NCBI RefSeq assembly: GCF_018130615.1
Contig: NZ_JAFCKB010000007.1
Coordinates: forward strand, 124,001-188,000
DNA from: Bradyrhizobium manausense
GTDB taxonomy: Bacteria > Pseudomonadota > Alphaproteobacteria > Rhizobiales > Xanthobacteraceae
Direction of reading: 5' to 3'
DNA length: 64,000 nucleotides
Numbering within the stretch: position 1 is the first letter of the stretch; every line of letters begins with the position of its first letter. This document shows, piece after piece, positions 19,347 to 28,846 of the stretch. The notes under the pieces are model-generated. The model was not told the origin of the DNA and did no database searches. It saw only the letters and a program-made list of their open reading frames with translations. A program made the translations under genes and the position numbers.

Positions 19347-19943
19347 ATGACCAACACCAAATCCGAACTCCGCGCCAAAGCCCTCGCGGCGCGCGATGCG
19401 CTGAGCGAGAAGAAACGCATCACGGCCGCTGCAAAACTCGCCAAGCGCGGGCTGCCGTTCGAGTTGCTGCCCGGCAGCATCGTTTCCGGCTATTCGCCGA
19501 TCCGCAGCGAGATCGATCCGATCCCGCTGATGAAGAAGCTCGCCGAAGAAGGCGCCAGGCTGGCGCTGCCCTGCGTCACCGCGCGCGGTCAGTCGCTGAT
19601 CTTCCGCCTCTTCCATCCGAACGACCGCCTGATGCTCGGCCCGCTCGGCATTCCCGAGCCGTCGCCGGCAGCAGCCGAAGTCATTCCCGACATCATGCTG
19701 ACGCCGCTTGCGGCATTCGACCGTCTCGGCCATCGCATCGGCTATGGTGCAGGGCATTACGATGTCACCTTCGCGCATTTGCGGAAAACCAAGCACATCG
19801 TCGGCATCGGGCTCGCCTTTGCGGCGCAGGAGATCAAGGCGGTGCCGGCACTATCGCACGACGTGGCGCTGGATTATGTGCTAACGGAATCCGACGTGTT
19901 CGATTTCCGGAGTTCTGAAGTTGCGCATTCTCTTCGTGGGTGA
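19347..19943 (+). CDS. 5-formyltetrahydrofolate cyclo-ligase family protein
   Basis: The 198-residue protein shows a basic N-terminal helix (KSELRAKALAARDALSEKKR), a YSPIRSEIDPIPLM strand with the phosphate-binding region, and the family hallmark DRLGHRIGYGAGHYD near residue 125-140. The enzyme converts 5-formyl-THF to 5,10-methenyl-THF using ATP. The ATG at 19347 gives MTNTKSELRAK; a TTG seven codons upstream is possible. Its 3' end overlaps the next gene by 23 bases. The position downstream of zapA and 6S RNA matches ygfA/fau in other proteobacteria. Confidence 0.9.
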   Translation: MTNTKSELRAKALAARDALSEKKRITAAAKLAKRGLPFELLPGSIVSGYSPIRSEIDPIPLMKKLAEEGARLALPCVTARGQSLIFRLFHPNDRLMLGPLGIPEPSPAAAEVIPDIMLTPLAAFDRLGHRIGYGAGHYDVTFAHLRKTKHIVGIGLAFAAQEIKAVPALSHDVALDYVLTESDVFDFRSSEVAHSLRG

Positions 19944-20745
19944 TGTCGTCGGCCGTAGCGGGCGTAACGCCATCGCCGAATATCTCCCCGGCATGGTCAA
20001 GGACTGGTCGCTCGATTTCGTCGTCGTCAACGGCGAGAATTCGGCCGGCGGCTTCGGCATCACGGAGGCGATCTATCAGGAGTTTCTCGACGCCGGCGCC
20101 GATGCGGTGACGCTCGGCAATCATTCCTGGGACCAGCGCGAAGCCCTGGTCTTCATCGAGCGCGCCGAGCGCCTGGTGCGTCCCGCGAACTATCCGCGCG
20201 GCACGCCCGGCCGCGGTGCCGCTTTGGTGGAGACCAAGAACGGCAAGCACGCCCTCGTCGTCAACGCGCTCGGCCGCGTCTTCATGACCCCGTTCGACGA
20301 TCCCTTTGCTGCGCTCGAGCGCGAGCTCGGCGCCTGTCCGCTCGGCGTTGCAGCCGATGCCATCGTCGTCGACTTCCATTGCGAAGCGAGCAGCGAGAAG
20401 CAGGGCATCGGCTTCTTCTGCGACGGCCGCGCCAGCCTCGTCGTCGGCACGCATACGCATGTGCCGACCGCCGATCACCAGATCCTGTCGGGCGGCACCG
20501 CCTACATGACCGATGCCGGCATGACCGGCGATTACGACTCGATCATCGGCATGCAGAAGGAAGAGCCGCTGCGGAGATTTACCTCAGGAATTCCGTCGGG
20601 CCGGTTCGAGCCGGCGGCGGGTGCGGCGACGCTCAGCGGGGTTGCGGTCGAGACGGATGACGCGACGGGGCTCGCACTCAAGATCGCGCCGGTGCGTGTG
20701 GGCGGAAGGCTGGAGCCTGCAACGCCGAAATTCTGGTTGAGCTGA
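19921..20745 (+). CDS. YmdB-type metallophosphoesterase
   Basis: The 274-residue protein matches the TIGR00282/YmdB family: RILFVGDVVGRSGRNAI, VVNGENSAGGFGIT, TLGNHSWDQRE and VVGTHTHVPTADHQIL carry the metal-binding Asp, Asn and His residues. Members are cyclic-nucleotide or nucleoside-phosphate phosphodiesterases of the cytoplasm. The start is a TTG inside the end of the cyclo-ligase gene, with a 23-base overlap; no ATG fits the conserved first strand, so the TTG is favoured and translation is probably coupled. Confidence 0.9.
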   Translation: MRILFVGDVVGRSGRNAIAEYLPGMVKDWSLDFVVVNGENSAGGFGITEAIYQEFLDAGADAVTLGNHSWDQREALVFIERAERLVRPANYPRGTPGRGAALVETKNGKHALVVNALGRVFMTPFDDPFAALERELGACPLGVAADAIVVDFHCEASSEKQGIGFFCDGRASLVVGTHTHVPTADHQILSGGTAYMTDAGMTGDYDSIIGMQKEEPLRRFTSGIPSGRFEPAAGAATLSGVAVETDDATGLALKIAPVRVGGRLEPATPKFWLS

Positions 20746-20767
20746 ATGGCGGCGCTGCACACTCGGT

Positions 20768-20893
20768 GTCGTCCTGGCGAAAGCCATAATCCCGGGGAGT
20801 AGTTGCTGCGCGAAGCTGGTCACTCCGAGCCTTCGCAAAACGTCCGCTGCGGCGTATGGGTCCCGGATCTGCGCTTCGCTTGTCCGGGACGAC
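20768..20893. repeat. ~125-base intergenic repeat with GTCGTCC / GGACGAC ends
   Basis: The element starts GTCGTCCTGGCGAAAGCC and ends with a hairpin TCCCGGATCTGCGCTTCGC followed by TTGTCCGGGACGAC. The GTCGTCC...GGGACGAC termini are inverted. Repeats of this kind are frequent in Bradyrhizobium intergenic regions. The remaining ~180 bases up to the chemoreceptor stop at 21076 show nothing recognisable. Confidence 0.7.
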
Positions 20894-21075
20894 GGCAGAG
20901 ATTGACGCGCGGTCACGTGTCAATCTCGCCCCACGCGACTCCACTGTCGGAAAAATTGTGCGCCTGTTTTGCCCGTCCGAGCCAAATTGCGTCGCGGCCT
21001 GGCGGCGCAAGCCGTTGATTCCCCACGCCTCGGCTACGGTGCATGGGGTTGTTTTTCAGGTTTTGATTCGACGGC

Positions 21076-22500
21076 TCAGCCCTGCCGGAATCCCATCCGG
21101 AACGCGCCCCAATGCTTGCCGCGGACCATGATCGGCGAGGAGAGGTCCTTCATCAGCACGAACTGCCCGCCGCCCATGTCGCGGCGGTAGGTCTGGAGCA
21201 GGAAGGGTTTTGTGTTGGCCGCGACCTTCTTCACGGTGCGATCGGTGAACAGGCGGCGGTTGCGGCAATTGGCGTTGTTCCAGACCGGATCCTTGCCCTG
21301 GGGCAGGCGGTAGTTCGGATTGTGCGTCGGCAGGTAGCCGCCCCTGGCCCAGGCGACGCAGAACACGATGCGCGGATCCGACTTCTGGATCGGGTCCTGA
21401 ATCGCCGGCAGCACGCGGTCGGTGAAGTCGACGTAGTTGGTGTTGTACTGCTTGGGATCGGTCCCGGCGATCTCGCGGTAGTTTTCGTCCATGAGCTGGT
21501 CGAGCGTGATCTCGCCGCGGTCGATTGCGGCTTCGAACTCGGCGGAGATCCGCTTGGCGGTGTCGACGACGACACGTATCAGCGGTGCGTCCGATGTCTC
21601 CACACCGCTGTCGGCGATCAGCGCGATCAGGCCTTCGGAGGTGTCGAGCAGTTTTGTCACGCGCTGGTCGGCGCTCTTGAGGTCGCGCGAGGAGAGGTCG
21701 ACGCCCCTGGCGAGCTCGTTGAGCTCGCTGATCACGGTGTCGCAATGGCCGAGATTGGAGGTCGCCGCGCGCGTGACGCTGTCGATCTCCGCTTCCACGG
21801 ATGCGAATCCCTGCTGGACCCGCGAAATGATGCCGGAGATCTGCTGGGCGCCTTCGCCGGCGGTCTTGGCGCGCTGCGAGGCGTCGCTGCTTTCGCCGAT
21901 CAGGCCTTCGATCTGGCCGTCGAGATCGCGCACGGTGTCGGAGATCTGATGCGTGGCCTGGCGGGTGGCTTCGGCGAGGTTCTTCACCTCGCTTGCGACC
22001 ACCGCAAAACCGCGACCCGCGTTGCCCGCGCGCGCCGCCTCGATGGTGGCGTTCAGCGCCAGCAGATTGGTCTGTTTCGCGATCGCCTCGATCGAGCCGG
22101 ACACCTTTGCCACCTGCGCCAGCGCCGAGCCGACGGCACTGAGGCGCGCCTCGATCCGCTCCACCGCCGCCACCAGCTCGGAGATGTGGCTGACGGCGGT
22201 ATCGACCGCGCTGCGCGACTGCGCGATCTCGCCGACCGCCGCCGACGTGGTCGTCTGCACGGCCTGCGAGGCATTGGCGATGTCGTGATTGGCCGAGACC
22301 ATCGTCTCCGCCGTCTTCTGCAGGTGGTGGAACCGTTCCGACTGGTTGGCCACGCGGCTTGCGACTTCCTGGACATTGCCGGCGATGTCGGCGAGCTCCA
22401 CGCCAAGACCGCCGATGCGATCGGCAAGCTGGTCGATCAGCCGCTCGGCCAGCGTCCGGTTGGAGCCGGTGTCCAGTACTGCAAGTTGTGCGAGGGACAT
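21076..22500 (-). CDS. Soluble methyl-accepting chemotaxis protein with C-terminal sensor domain
   Basis: The 474-residue protein has no membrane segment. The signalling domain comes first: helices from about residue 30, with the kinase-interaction tip at 138-173 ([19 protein letters not shown], then [12 protein letters not shown]), ending near 295. Residues ~305-474 form a separate domain containing [35 protein letters not shown] and [18 protein letters not shown], which resembles a Cache-like sensory fold. This order (sensor after signalling module) is the reverse of classical receptors. The second receptor upstream shares the same C-terminal domain, so they are paralogues. It would signal to CheA in the cytoplasm; the ligand is unknown. 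Confidence 0.9.
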   Translation of the reverse strand: MSLAQLAVLDTGSNRTLAERLIDQLADRIGGLGVELADIAGNVQEVASRVANQSERFHHLQKTAETMVSANHDIANASQAVQTTTSAAVGEIAQSRSAVDTAVSHISELVAAVERIEARLSAVGSALAQVAKVSGSIEAIAKQTNLLALNATIEAARAGNAGRGFAVVASEVKNLAEATRQATHQISDTVRDLDGQIEGLIGESSDASQRAKTAGEGAQQISGIISRVQQGFASVEAEIDSVTRAATSNLGHCDTVISELNELARGVDLSSRDLKSADQRVTKLLDTSEGLIALIADSGVETSDAPLIRVVVDTAKRISAEFEAAIDRGEITLDQLMDENYREIAGTDPKQYNTNYVDFTDRVLPAIQDPIQKSDPRIVFCVAWARGGYLPTHNPNYRLPQGKDPVWNNANCRNRRLFTDRTVKKVAANTKPFLLQTYRRDMGGGQFVLMKDLSSPIMVRGKHWGAFRMGFRQG

Positions 22501-22607
22501 TTACGGGCTTTCTTCAGGCGGAGCCGTCCATCGGCTCACCGCGGCATTCCCATTCCAATTCCGACGTTAAAGGATGATTCGCGCCCGGCGTCTTGCCTGA
22601 GCGTGCA

Positions 22608-24356
22608 CTACAGCTTGTAAGCTGTGCGGAATCCACCCCAATGCCGGCCCTGCACGCGGATCGGGACGTCGATCTCGCGCATCATCACGGTATTCCCATT
22701 GCCCATGTCACGCGCGTAGCTCTGGACCAGGTACGAGCGCAGGTTGCGCGCGGCGGCCAACCCCGCCGGATCGTTGAAAATTCGCCGGTTGCGGCTGTTG
22801 GCCGTATTCCAGGCGGTATCGCCCGGTCGCTGCGGATGCGAATAGATCTTGTTGTGGACCGGCAGGAAGCCGTTGCGGTCGACCATGGCGCAGAACGCCA
22901 TGCGTGGTTCCCTGGCGAGAAAGGCTTCCTGGAACGGCGGCAAAGCCCGGTCGGCCCAATCAAGATATTTTGTGCGGTATTGCTGCGGATTGGTGCCCGC
23001 GATCTCCGCGTAGTCCGTGTCGAAGAGGTCATCCATTTTGACCTCGCCGCGCGCGACCGCCTGCTCGAATATCCGGGTCAGCGCGTTGCCCGCCTCCATC
23101 GCGCGGGTGACGAACTCCGTGTTCTCCTCGTGGATCGACCAGAGCTTGTCTTCGATCTTCTCGCGCAGTGCGGGATCGGGGGCGACGAATTGTGCACGGG
23201 CGCCGGCCTTGGCTTGCTCGACCACGCGCAGCCGGCAGGTGCCGACGTCTTCGAGGGTGCCGTCGATGATCGCCTGCGGCGTGAGCCGGCTTGCCTCCGC
23301 ACCGCCGATCAGCACGCCGTCCATCGCGATCTCATAGACCGGCAACATGCCGCGTGTGCTCTCGAATTTGAGATGGCACGGCAGCCGCTCGGTCTTGCGG
23401 CGGTCGTCGTGCTCGCTCTGCTTGAGCAGGACCGCGCAGCGCGATTTCAGCTTCTGCGCGAAGGTCGTCACGGCCTTGCCGGCGCTGGCGACGTTCTCGC
23501 CATGGGTCTCGGCGGCCTTGGTCGCGGCGTCGATCTCGGCCGCGCTCTCGCCGACCGAGATGATGAATTCCGATGCGCTTGTCGCGTTGCCGGAGACTTC
23601 GCTGGTGGTGGCGTTCTGCTCGGCCACGGCGCCGTTGACGGTGTCGAACACCGGACGGATTGCCTCGATGGCCTGCGAGATCCGGTGCACGGCGTCCGCG
23701 GAGCCTGCAGCATCGCGCTGGAGCGCGTCGATCTTCTTGGAGATCTCCTCGGTCGCCCCCTGGGTTTGCACCGCGAGCGCTTTGACCTCGGTGGCGACGA
23801 CGGCGAATCCTTTGCCGGCGGCGCCGGCGCGCGCGGCCTCGATCGTGGAGTTGAGCGCGAGCAGGGTCGTCTGCCGCGCGATCTGCGCGATCAGGTTGAC
23901 GACGTTGCCGATCGCAGCCGAAGATTCCCGCAAGCGATCGACGTTGGCGCGGGCTTCCTGTGCCGCGGCGCTGGCCTCGTCGGCGAGCTTGCCGGCCTCA
24001 CGAACCTGTGCGCCGATGCCCTGCGCGGATTGGGTGAATTTGTCCGCGGCATGCGCAAAGCCCGAGGCGTTCGACTGCGCGGCATTAGTCCGCCCTGTCA
24101 GCGCGTCGGTGCGCTGGCGGATATCGGCCAGCGTTGCCGCCGTGGCCTCGGCGCCGCCCGCCACCGAATTGGCGGCCCGCTCGAGCTGGCGGATCATGGC
24201 ACCCAGCTCGAGTTCCAGCAGTTCCAGGATCTCCCGGGCCGAATCACCTTCGGGAGCGGGGGCCGCCTCGGAATTGGCTGGCGACTGCGCGGCCTGCGGA
24301 GCAGCCGCAGGCGCAGCCATCTCCGGCAGACGCTTCCGAAATAGTCCGAACGCCAT
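22608..24356 (-). CDS. Soluble methyl-accepting chemotaxis protein with PilZ-like insert and C-terminal sensor domain
   Basis: The 582-residue protein has an Ala/Pro-rich N-terminus, then an MCP signalling domain with its tip at about 157-193 ([18 protein letters not shown] and GKGFAVVATEVK). At ~305-392 is a PilZ-like region: DDRRKTERLPCHLKF followed by YEIAMDGVLIGG and a beta-rich stretch, the R-x3-R then D-x-S/G-xx-G pattern of c-di-GMP receptors, though the second motif is not canonical. Residues ~410-582 form the same sensor domain as in the neighbouring receptor (EIAGTNPQQYRTKYLDW, RNRRIFNDPAG, QGRHWGGFRTAYKL). No membrane segments. It could join c-di-GMP state to chemotaxis signalling; that is inference. 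Divergent from yebC. Confidence 0.88.
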   Translation of the reverse strand: MAFGLFRKRLPEMAAPAAAPQAAQSPANSEAAPAPEGDSAREILELLELELGAMIRQLERAANSVAGGAEATAATLADIRQRTDALTGRTNAAQSNASGFAHAADKFTQSAQGIGAQVREAGKLADEASAAAQEARANVDRLRESSAAIGNVVNLIAQIARQTTLLALNSTIEAARAGAAGKGFAVVATEVKALAVQTQGATEEISKKIDALQRDAAGSADAVHRISQAIEAIRPVFDTVNGAVAEQNATTSEVSGNATSASEFIISVGESAAEIDAATKAAETHGENVASAGKAVTTFAQKLKSRCAVLLKQSEHDDRRKTERLPCHLKFESTRGMLPVYEIAMDGVLIGGAEASRLTPQAIIDGTLEDVGTCRLRVVEQAKAGARAQFVAPDPALREKIEDKLWSIHEENTEFVTRAMEAGNALTRIFEQAVARGEVKMDDLFDTDYAEIAGTNPQQYRTKYLDWADRALPPFQEAFLAREPRMAFCAMVDRNGFLPVHNKIYSHPQRPGDTAWNTANSRNRRIFNDPAGLAAARNLRSYLVQSYARDMGNGNTVMMREIDVPIRVQGRHWGGFRTAYKL

Positions 24357-24510
24357 CAGGTCTCTCTTGTCGGGGGACGGTCAGGCGTTATTTTCGCAGT
24401 CCGGAATGAAATCAGGGTTAACAATGCCCGACATCCAGCCACGGACCATTCCGGGGGTACCGCTACAGTGCTACCTCAAAGCAGCTGAGCCCTTTGATTC
24501 CGGCGGGTTG

Positions 24511-24527
24511 GCGGCCTATAAGGCCGC
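24511..24527. promoter_or_regulatory. 17-base palindrome GCGGCCT-ATA-AGGCCGC in the chemoreceptor/yebC intergenic region
   Basis: A perfect 7-bp inverted repeat with a 3-base spacer lies about 50 bases before the yebC start and 155 bases before the divergent chemoreceptor start. It could be an operator or, in RNA, a short hairpin in the yebC leader. No second copy was found in the window. Assignment to any regulator would be a guess. Confidence 0.35.
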
Positions 24528-24575
24528 GCTTCCCACCGTTACCTTTGGCTGACGATCCTCTAGAGAAGACCACGC

Positions 24576-25322
24576 ATGGCCGGACATTCCCAATTCAAGA
24601 ACATCATGCACCGCAAGGGGCGGCAGGATGCCCAGAAGTCGAAGCTGTTCGGCAAGCTGGCGCGGGAAATCACCGTCGCGGCCAAGCTGGGCACGCCTGA
24701 CCCGAACATGAATCCACGCCTGCGCGCGGCCATCATCGCGGCGCGGCAGGAGAACATGCCGAAGGACAATATCGAGCGCGCGGTCAAGAAGGCGCTCGGT
24801 AATGAGGGCGAGAACTATGACGAGATTCGCTACGAGGGCTACGGCCCGGGCGGCGTCGCCGTCATCGTCGAGGCGCTGACCGACAACCGCAATCGCGCGG
24901 CCTCCGACATCCGCTCCTTCTTCACCAAATCCGGCGGCAATCTCGGCGAAACCGGCTCCGTCTCCTTCATGTTCGACCGCACCGGCATCATCGAATACGA
25001 CCGCAGCGTCGCTGACGACGACGCGGTGCTCGATGCCGCGATCGAGGCCGGCGCCGACGACGTGGTCTCGGGTGAAGGCGGCCATGAAATCTACGCCTCG
25101 ACCGAAGGTTATCGCGACGTCGCCAAGGCGCTGGAAGCCAAGTTCGGCGAGCCGCGCAAGGCCGCGCTGATCTGGAAACCGCAGAACACGGTCGCGGTCG
25201 ACGACGAGACCGGCGAGAAGCTGCTCAAGCTGATGGACCTGCTCAACGAGCACGACGACGTCCAGAACGTCTACGCCAATTTCGAGGTGTCGGACGCGCT
25301 GGTCGCGAAGATGGGCGGGTAG
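24576..25322 (+). CDS. yebC: YebC/PmpR-family DNA-binding regulatory or translation factor
   Basis: The 248-residue protein is a full-length Yeb[51 protein letters not shown] and [14 protein letters not shown] are the family signatures. Members act as transcriptional regulators and more recently as factors helping ribosomes through difficult sequences. It precedes ruvC-ruvA-ruvB, the standard arrangement in many bacteria. The gap to ruvC is 76 bases, so read-through co-expression is possible. Confidence 0.95.
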   Translation: MAGHSQFKNIMHRKGRQDAQKSKLFGKLAREITVAAKLGTPDPNMNPRLRAAIIAARQENMPKDNIERAVKKALGNEGENYDEIRYEGYGPGGVAVIVEALTDNRNRAASDIRSFFTKSGGNLGETGSVSFMFDRTGIIEYDRSVADDDAVLDAAIEAGADDVVSGEGGHEIYASTEGYRDVAKALEAKFGEPRKAALIWKPQNTVAVDDETGEKLLKLMDLLNEHDDVQNVYANFEVSDALVAKMGG

Positions 25323-25398
25323 GGCGCAGGCGCCTTTCCCCGGGGACTTCTGTTCTGTTTCTGTTTCGCTATCATGGGCCAACCGCTATCACTGGCCC

Positions 25399-25926
25399 AT
25401 GACCGCGCTCCCGATTCGCCAACCCGTTCGCATCATCGGAATCGACCCCGGCCTGCGCCGTACCGGCTGGGGCGTGATCGAGGCCGACGGCAACCGATTG
25501 ATCTACGTCGCCTGCGGTTCGGTGGAACCGCCGGACGATCTGCCGCTGTCGAGCCGGCTGCTCGCGATTCACGAGGGGCTCGCCTCCGTGCTGTCCGATC
25601 ACAAGCCGATGGAAGCGGCGGTCGAGCAGACGTTCATCAACAAGGACGGCGCCGCGACGCTGAAGCTGGGCCAGGCCCGCGGCGTCGCCATGCTGGCGCC
25701 AGCAATGTTCGGCATCTCTGTCGCCGAGTACGCGCCGAACCAGGTCAAGAAGACCGTGGTCGGCGCCGGTCATGCCGACAAGCAGCAGATCGGAATGATG
25801 CTGAAGATCCTACTGCCGAAGGCCGAGCCTCCGACGGCGGACGCCGCCGATGCGCTCGCGATCGCCATCACCCACGCCCATCATCGCCAGAGCACGGCGC
25901 TCAGGCTGAAGGTGGCGGGACTATGA
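25399..25926 (+). CDS. ruvC: Crossover junction endodeoxyribonuclease RuvC
   Basis: The 175-residue protein has the acidic catalytic residues of the Holliday-junction resolvase: [13 protein letters not shown], the [20 protein letters not shown] segment, and the C-terminal [15 protein letters not shown]. It resolves junctions delivered by RuvAB. Its stop overlaps the ruvA ATG in an ATGA junction. Confidence 0.97.
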   Translation: MTALPIRQPVRIIGIDPGLRRTGWGVIEADGNRLIYVACGSVEPPDDLPLSSRLLAIHEGLASVLSDHKPMEAAVEQTFINKDGAATLKLGQARGVAMLAPAMFGISVAEYAPNQVKKTVVGAGHADKQQIGMMLKILLPKAEPPTADAADALAIAITHAHHRQSTALRLKVAGL

Positions 25927-26540
25927 TCGGCAAGCTCAAAGGTCTGATCGATTCCTACGGCGAGGATTATGTCGTCCTCGACGTCGGCGGCGTCGGCTAT
26001 CAGGTGCATTGCTCGGCGCGTACGCTGCAGCATCTGCCTTCGCCGGGCGAAGCGGCCGTGCTGTCGATCGAGACCTATGTCCGCGAGGACCAGATCAAGC
26101 TGTTCGGCTTCCGCACCGACCAGGAGCGCGAATGGTTTCGCCTGCTCCAGACCGTACAGGGCGTCGGCGCCAAGGTCGCGCTCGCGGTGCTCGGCACGCT
26201 GGCGCCGGCCGATCTCGCCAACGCCATTGCTCTGCGCGACAAGGCCGCGGTGGCGCGCACGCCCGGCGTTGGGCCCAAGGTTGCCGAGCGCATCGTCACC
26301 GAGCTGAAGGACAAGGCGCCGGCGTTTGCCAATGTCGATCCCGCCGTCGTGCATCTCGCCGGTGCCGTCGACGATCAGCGCGCGCCGCGTCCGGTTGCGG
26401 ACGCGATCTCCGCGCTCGTCAATCTCGGCTATGGCCAGCCGCAGGCGGCCGCGGCGATCGCCTCGGCCTCGCGCAGCGCGGGTGAGAATGCCGAAACGGC
26501 ACAGCTCATTCGCCTCGGCCTCAAGGAGCTCTCGAAGTGA
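25923..26540 (+). CDS. ruvA: Holliday junction branch migration protein RuvA
   Basis: The 205-residue protein begins [20 protein letters not shown], shows the junction-binding [19 protein letters not shown], two helix-hairpin-helix motifs ([13 protein letters not shown] and [15 protein letters not shown]), and the C-terminal RuvB-binding domain with [18 protein letters not shown]. It binds four-way junctions and loads RuvB. The gap to ruvB (125 bases) is unusual and is filled by a repeat element. Confidence 0.97.
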   Translation: MIGKLKGLIDSYGEDYVVLDVGGVGYQVHCSARTLQHLPSPGEAAVLSIETYVREDQIKLFGFRTDQEREWFRLLQTVQGVGAKVALAVLGTLAPADLANAIALRDKAAVARTPGVGPKVAERIVTELKDKAPAFANVDPAVVHLAGAVDDQRAPRPVADAISALVNLGYGQPQAAAAIASASRSAGENAETAQLIRLGLKELSK

Positions 26541-26558
26541 GCGCGTCAATAGTCAGTC

Positions 26559-26653
26559 TCGCAGGGTGGGCAAAGCGCAGCGTGCCCACTACCTTTGGAG
26601 CGATCGGGGACATGGTGGGCACGGCGCGAAGGGCGCCTTTGCCCACCCTACGA
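26559..26653. repeat. 95-base inverted-repeat element between ruvA and ruvB
   Basis: Ends TCGCAGGGTGGGCAAAG and CTTTGCCCACCCTACGA form a near-perfect ~16-bp terminal inverted repeat with one mismatch. Inner arms GCGTGCCCAC and GTGGGCACGGC are also complementary, so the unit folds into one long hairpin. Elements with this GTAGGGTGGGCAAAG end are familiar intergenic repeats in Bradyrhizobium. It sits in the ruvAB transcript 19 bases after the ruvA stop and 12 before the ruvB start. Confidence 0.88.
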
Positions 26654-26665
26654 GGAGTTGGCTGA

Positions 26666-27724
26666 GTGAGCGATCCCAAGGCCAATCGCATGGTTTCGCC
26701 CGAGCGCCGCAGCGACGATGTCGGCGACACTGCGCTGCGTCCGCAGTCGCTGTCCGATTTCGTCGGCCAGCAGCAGGCGCGCAAGAATCTCTCGATCTTC
26801 ATCGAAGCCGCCCGCAAGCGCGGCGAGGCGCTGGATCACGTGCTGTTCGTCGGCCCTCCGGGGCTCGGCAAGACCACGCTCGCGCAGATCGTGGCCAAGG
26901 AACTCGGCGTCGGTTTTCGCGCCACATCAGGCCCCGTGATCGCCAAGGCCGGCGATCTCGCAGCGCTGCTGACCAATCTCGAAGAGCGCGACGTGCTCTT
27001 CATCGACGAGATCCATCGCCTCAACCCCGCGGTGGAAGAAGTTCTCTATCCCGCGATGGAGGATTTTCAGCTCGACCTCATCATCGGCGAGGGGCCGGCG
27101 GCGCGCTCGGTCAAGATCGAGCTGTCGAAATTCACCCTGGTCGGCGCCACCACGCGCGCGGGTCTGTTGACCAATCCCTTGCGCGATCGCTTCGGCATTC
27201 CGGTCCGGCTCAACTTCTATACAATCGAGGAGCTCGAGAGCATCGTCAGCCGCGGCGCGCGCGTGCTCAATGTCGGCATGAGCGCCGATGGTGCCAACGA
27301 GATCGCGCGCCGCGCCCGCGGCACGCCGCGTATCGCCGGGCGCCTGCTCAGGCGTGTGCGCGATTTTGCCTCGGCGGCGAATGCCGATACGATCGATCGC
27401 AAGATCGCCGACCATGCGCTCAGCGCGCTCGAGGTCGACGCCGCCGGCCTCGACGCGATGGATCGCCGCTATCTCACCACCATCGCGCAAAACTACGGCG
27501 GCGGCCCGGTTGGCGTGGAGACGATGGCGGCCGCCTTATCCGAGCCACGTGATGCGATCGAGGACATCATCGAGCCCTACCTGATCCAATGCGGCTATCT
27601 CCAGCGCACGCCGCGCGGCCGCCTGCTGACCTCGCACGCCTTTCGCCATCTCGGCATTGCCGAGCCGTCGCGCGATGCCGCGGCCCAGTTCGGCCTGTTC
27701 GGCACGGACGAGAGCGACGACTGA
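26666..27724 (+). CDS. ruvB: Holliday junction branch migration helicase RuvB
   Basis: The 352-residue AAA+ protein has Walker A ([12 protein letters not shown]), Walker B ([12 protein letters not shown]), sensor/arginine-finger [18 protein letters not shown] and the C-terminal winged helix ending in HLGIAEPS. The start is a GTG giving [20 protein letters not shown]. It drives branch migration with RuvA. Despite the repeat between them, ruvA and ruvB remain in the same direction and order. Confidence 0.97.
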   Translation: MSDPKANRMVSPERRSDDVGDTALRPQSLSDFVGQQQARKNLSIFIEAARKRGEALDHVLFVGPPGLGKTTLAQIVAKELGVGFRATSGPVIAKAGDLAALLTNLEERDVLFIDEIHRLNPAVEEVLYPAMEDFQLDLIIGEGPAARSVKIELSKFTLVGATTRAGLLTNPLRDRFGIPVRLNFYTIEELESIVSRGARVLNVGMSADGANEIARRARGTPRIAGRLLRRVRDFASAANADTIDRKIADHALSALEVDAAGLDAMDRRYLTTIAQNYGGGPVGVETMAAALSEPRDAIEDIIEPYLIQCGYLQRTPRGRLLTSHAFRHLGIAEPSRDAAAQFGLFGTDESDD

Positions 27725-27854
27725 TCTCGCGCAAGGGCAGCGTGCTCCGATTCTCATGAATTTCCGGTAATCTCGTGCAGGCGATCTGCACGAGCGCACC
27801 CCAATTCCGCTTCAATCGAGCCGCATCACGGGGCTGCATCATCATCGGGCTATC

Positions 27855-28778
27855 ATGATCACGCGCCGTCATCTCATCCGTTCCATGGGCGGTCTCTCCG
27901 CCCTCGGCGTCTCGACGGCGGCCTATGGGGTCGGCGTCGAGCCGGTGCTGCGGCTTCGCGTCACCCGCTATCATCCGATGCCGCGGCAATGGCCCGCGGA
28001 TTTTCCATTGAAGATTGCCGCGATCGCCGACATCCATGCCTGCGATCCCTGGATGTCGCTGGAGCGGATCGAGGCAATCGTCGACCGTACCAACGCGCTG
28101 AATGCCGATCTCATCGTGCTGCTCGGCGACTATGTTGCCGGCCTTCATCAGGTCACGCGCATCATTCCGGCGAACGAATGGGCCAAGGTGCTGACCGGCC
28201 TCAGGGCGCCACTCGGCGTCCATGCGGTCATGGGCAATCACGATTACTGGGCCGACAGAAACGTGCAACAGGCAGGGCAAGGACCGACGGTCGCGCATCG
28301 CGCGCTGGAAGCGGCCGGCATTCCCGTCTACGAGAATGACGCCGTCCGCCTCCGCAAGGATGGCCGCCCGTTCTGGCTCGCCGGCCTCGGCGATCAGCTC
28401 GCCTTTCTGCCGGCGCGGCGCTTCCGGAGCACGGGACGCTTCGGCGCCGATGATCTCAATGCGACGCTCGCCAAGGTCACCGACGACGCGCCGGTGATCC
28501 TGCTCGCGCATGAGCCCAACATCGCGCCGCGCGTGCCTGCTCGTGTCGCATTGCAACTGTCCGGCCACACCCATGGCGGCCAGATCCGCCTGCTCGGCTG
28601 GTCGCCGGCCGTTTCGCGTCAGCATGGCCTCCGGCTCGCCTATGGTCACTTCCGCCTGAAGTGCGACGTCATCGTTTCCGGCGGCCTCGGTTGCAGCATC
28701 ATGCCGGTCCGCGTCGGTGTGCCGCCCGAGATCGTCGAGGTGACGCTGGGGCGGGCACCCGTGGCGGCTGTGTCCTAG
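27855..28778 (+). CDS. Metallophosphoesterase, probable Tat-exported
   Basis: The 307-residue protein has a calcineurin-like phosphoesterase pattern: AAIADIHACDPWM (metal Asp and His), IVLLGDYVAG, VMGNHDYWADR, ILLAHEPN and LSGHTHGGQIRLL. The N-terminus (MITRRHLIRSMGGLSALGVS) has a twin-arginine followed by a hydrophobic run, suggesting Tat export or a membrane anchor. Family members include YaeI-type enzymes and UDP-diacylglucosamine-pyrophosphatase relatives; the substrate here is unknown. It lies between ruvB (130-base gap) and ybgC. Confidence 0.87.
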   Translation: MITRRHLIRSMGGLSALGVSTAAYGVGVEPVLRLRVTRYHPMPRQWPADFPLKIAAIADIHACDPWMSLERIEAIVDRTNALNADLIVLLGDYVAGLHQVTRIIPANEWAKVLTGLRAPLGVHAVMGNHDYWADRNVQQAGQGPTVAHRALEAAGIPVYENDAVRLRKDGRPFWLAGLGDQLAFLPARRFRSTGRFGADDLNATLAKVTDDAPVILLAHEPNIAPRVPARVALQLSGHTHGGQIRLLGWSPAVSRQHGLRLAYGHFRLKCDVIVSGGLGCSIMPVRVGVPPEIVEVTLGRAPVAAVS

Positions 28779-28846
28779 CCGCGCTTGCGCGGCCGGCCGT
28801 TTTTGCGCACAACGGGCCGGCAGCGACAAGCGAAGAGGCTCGCGAC

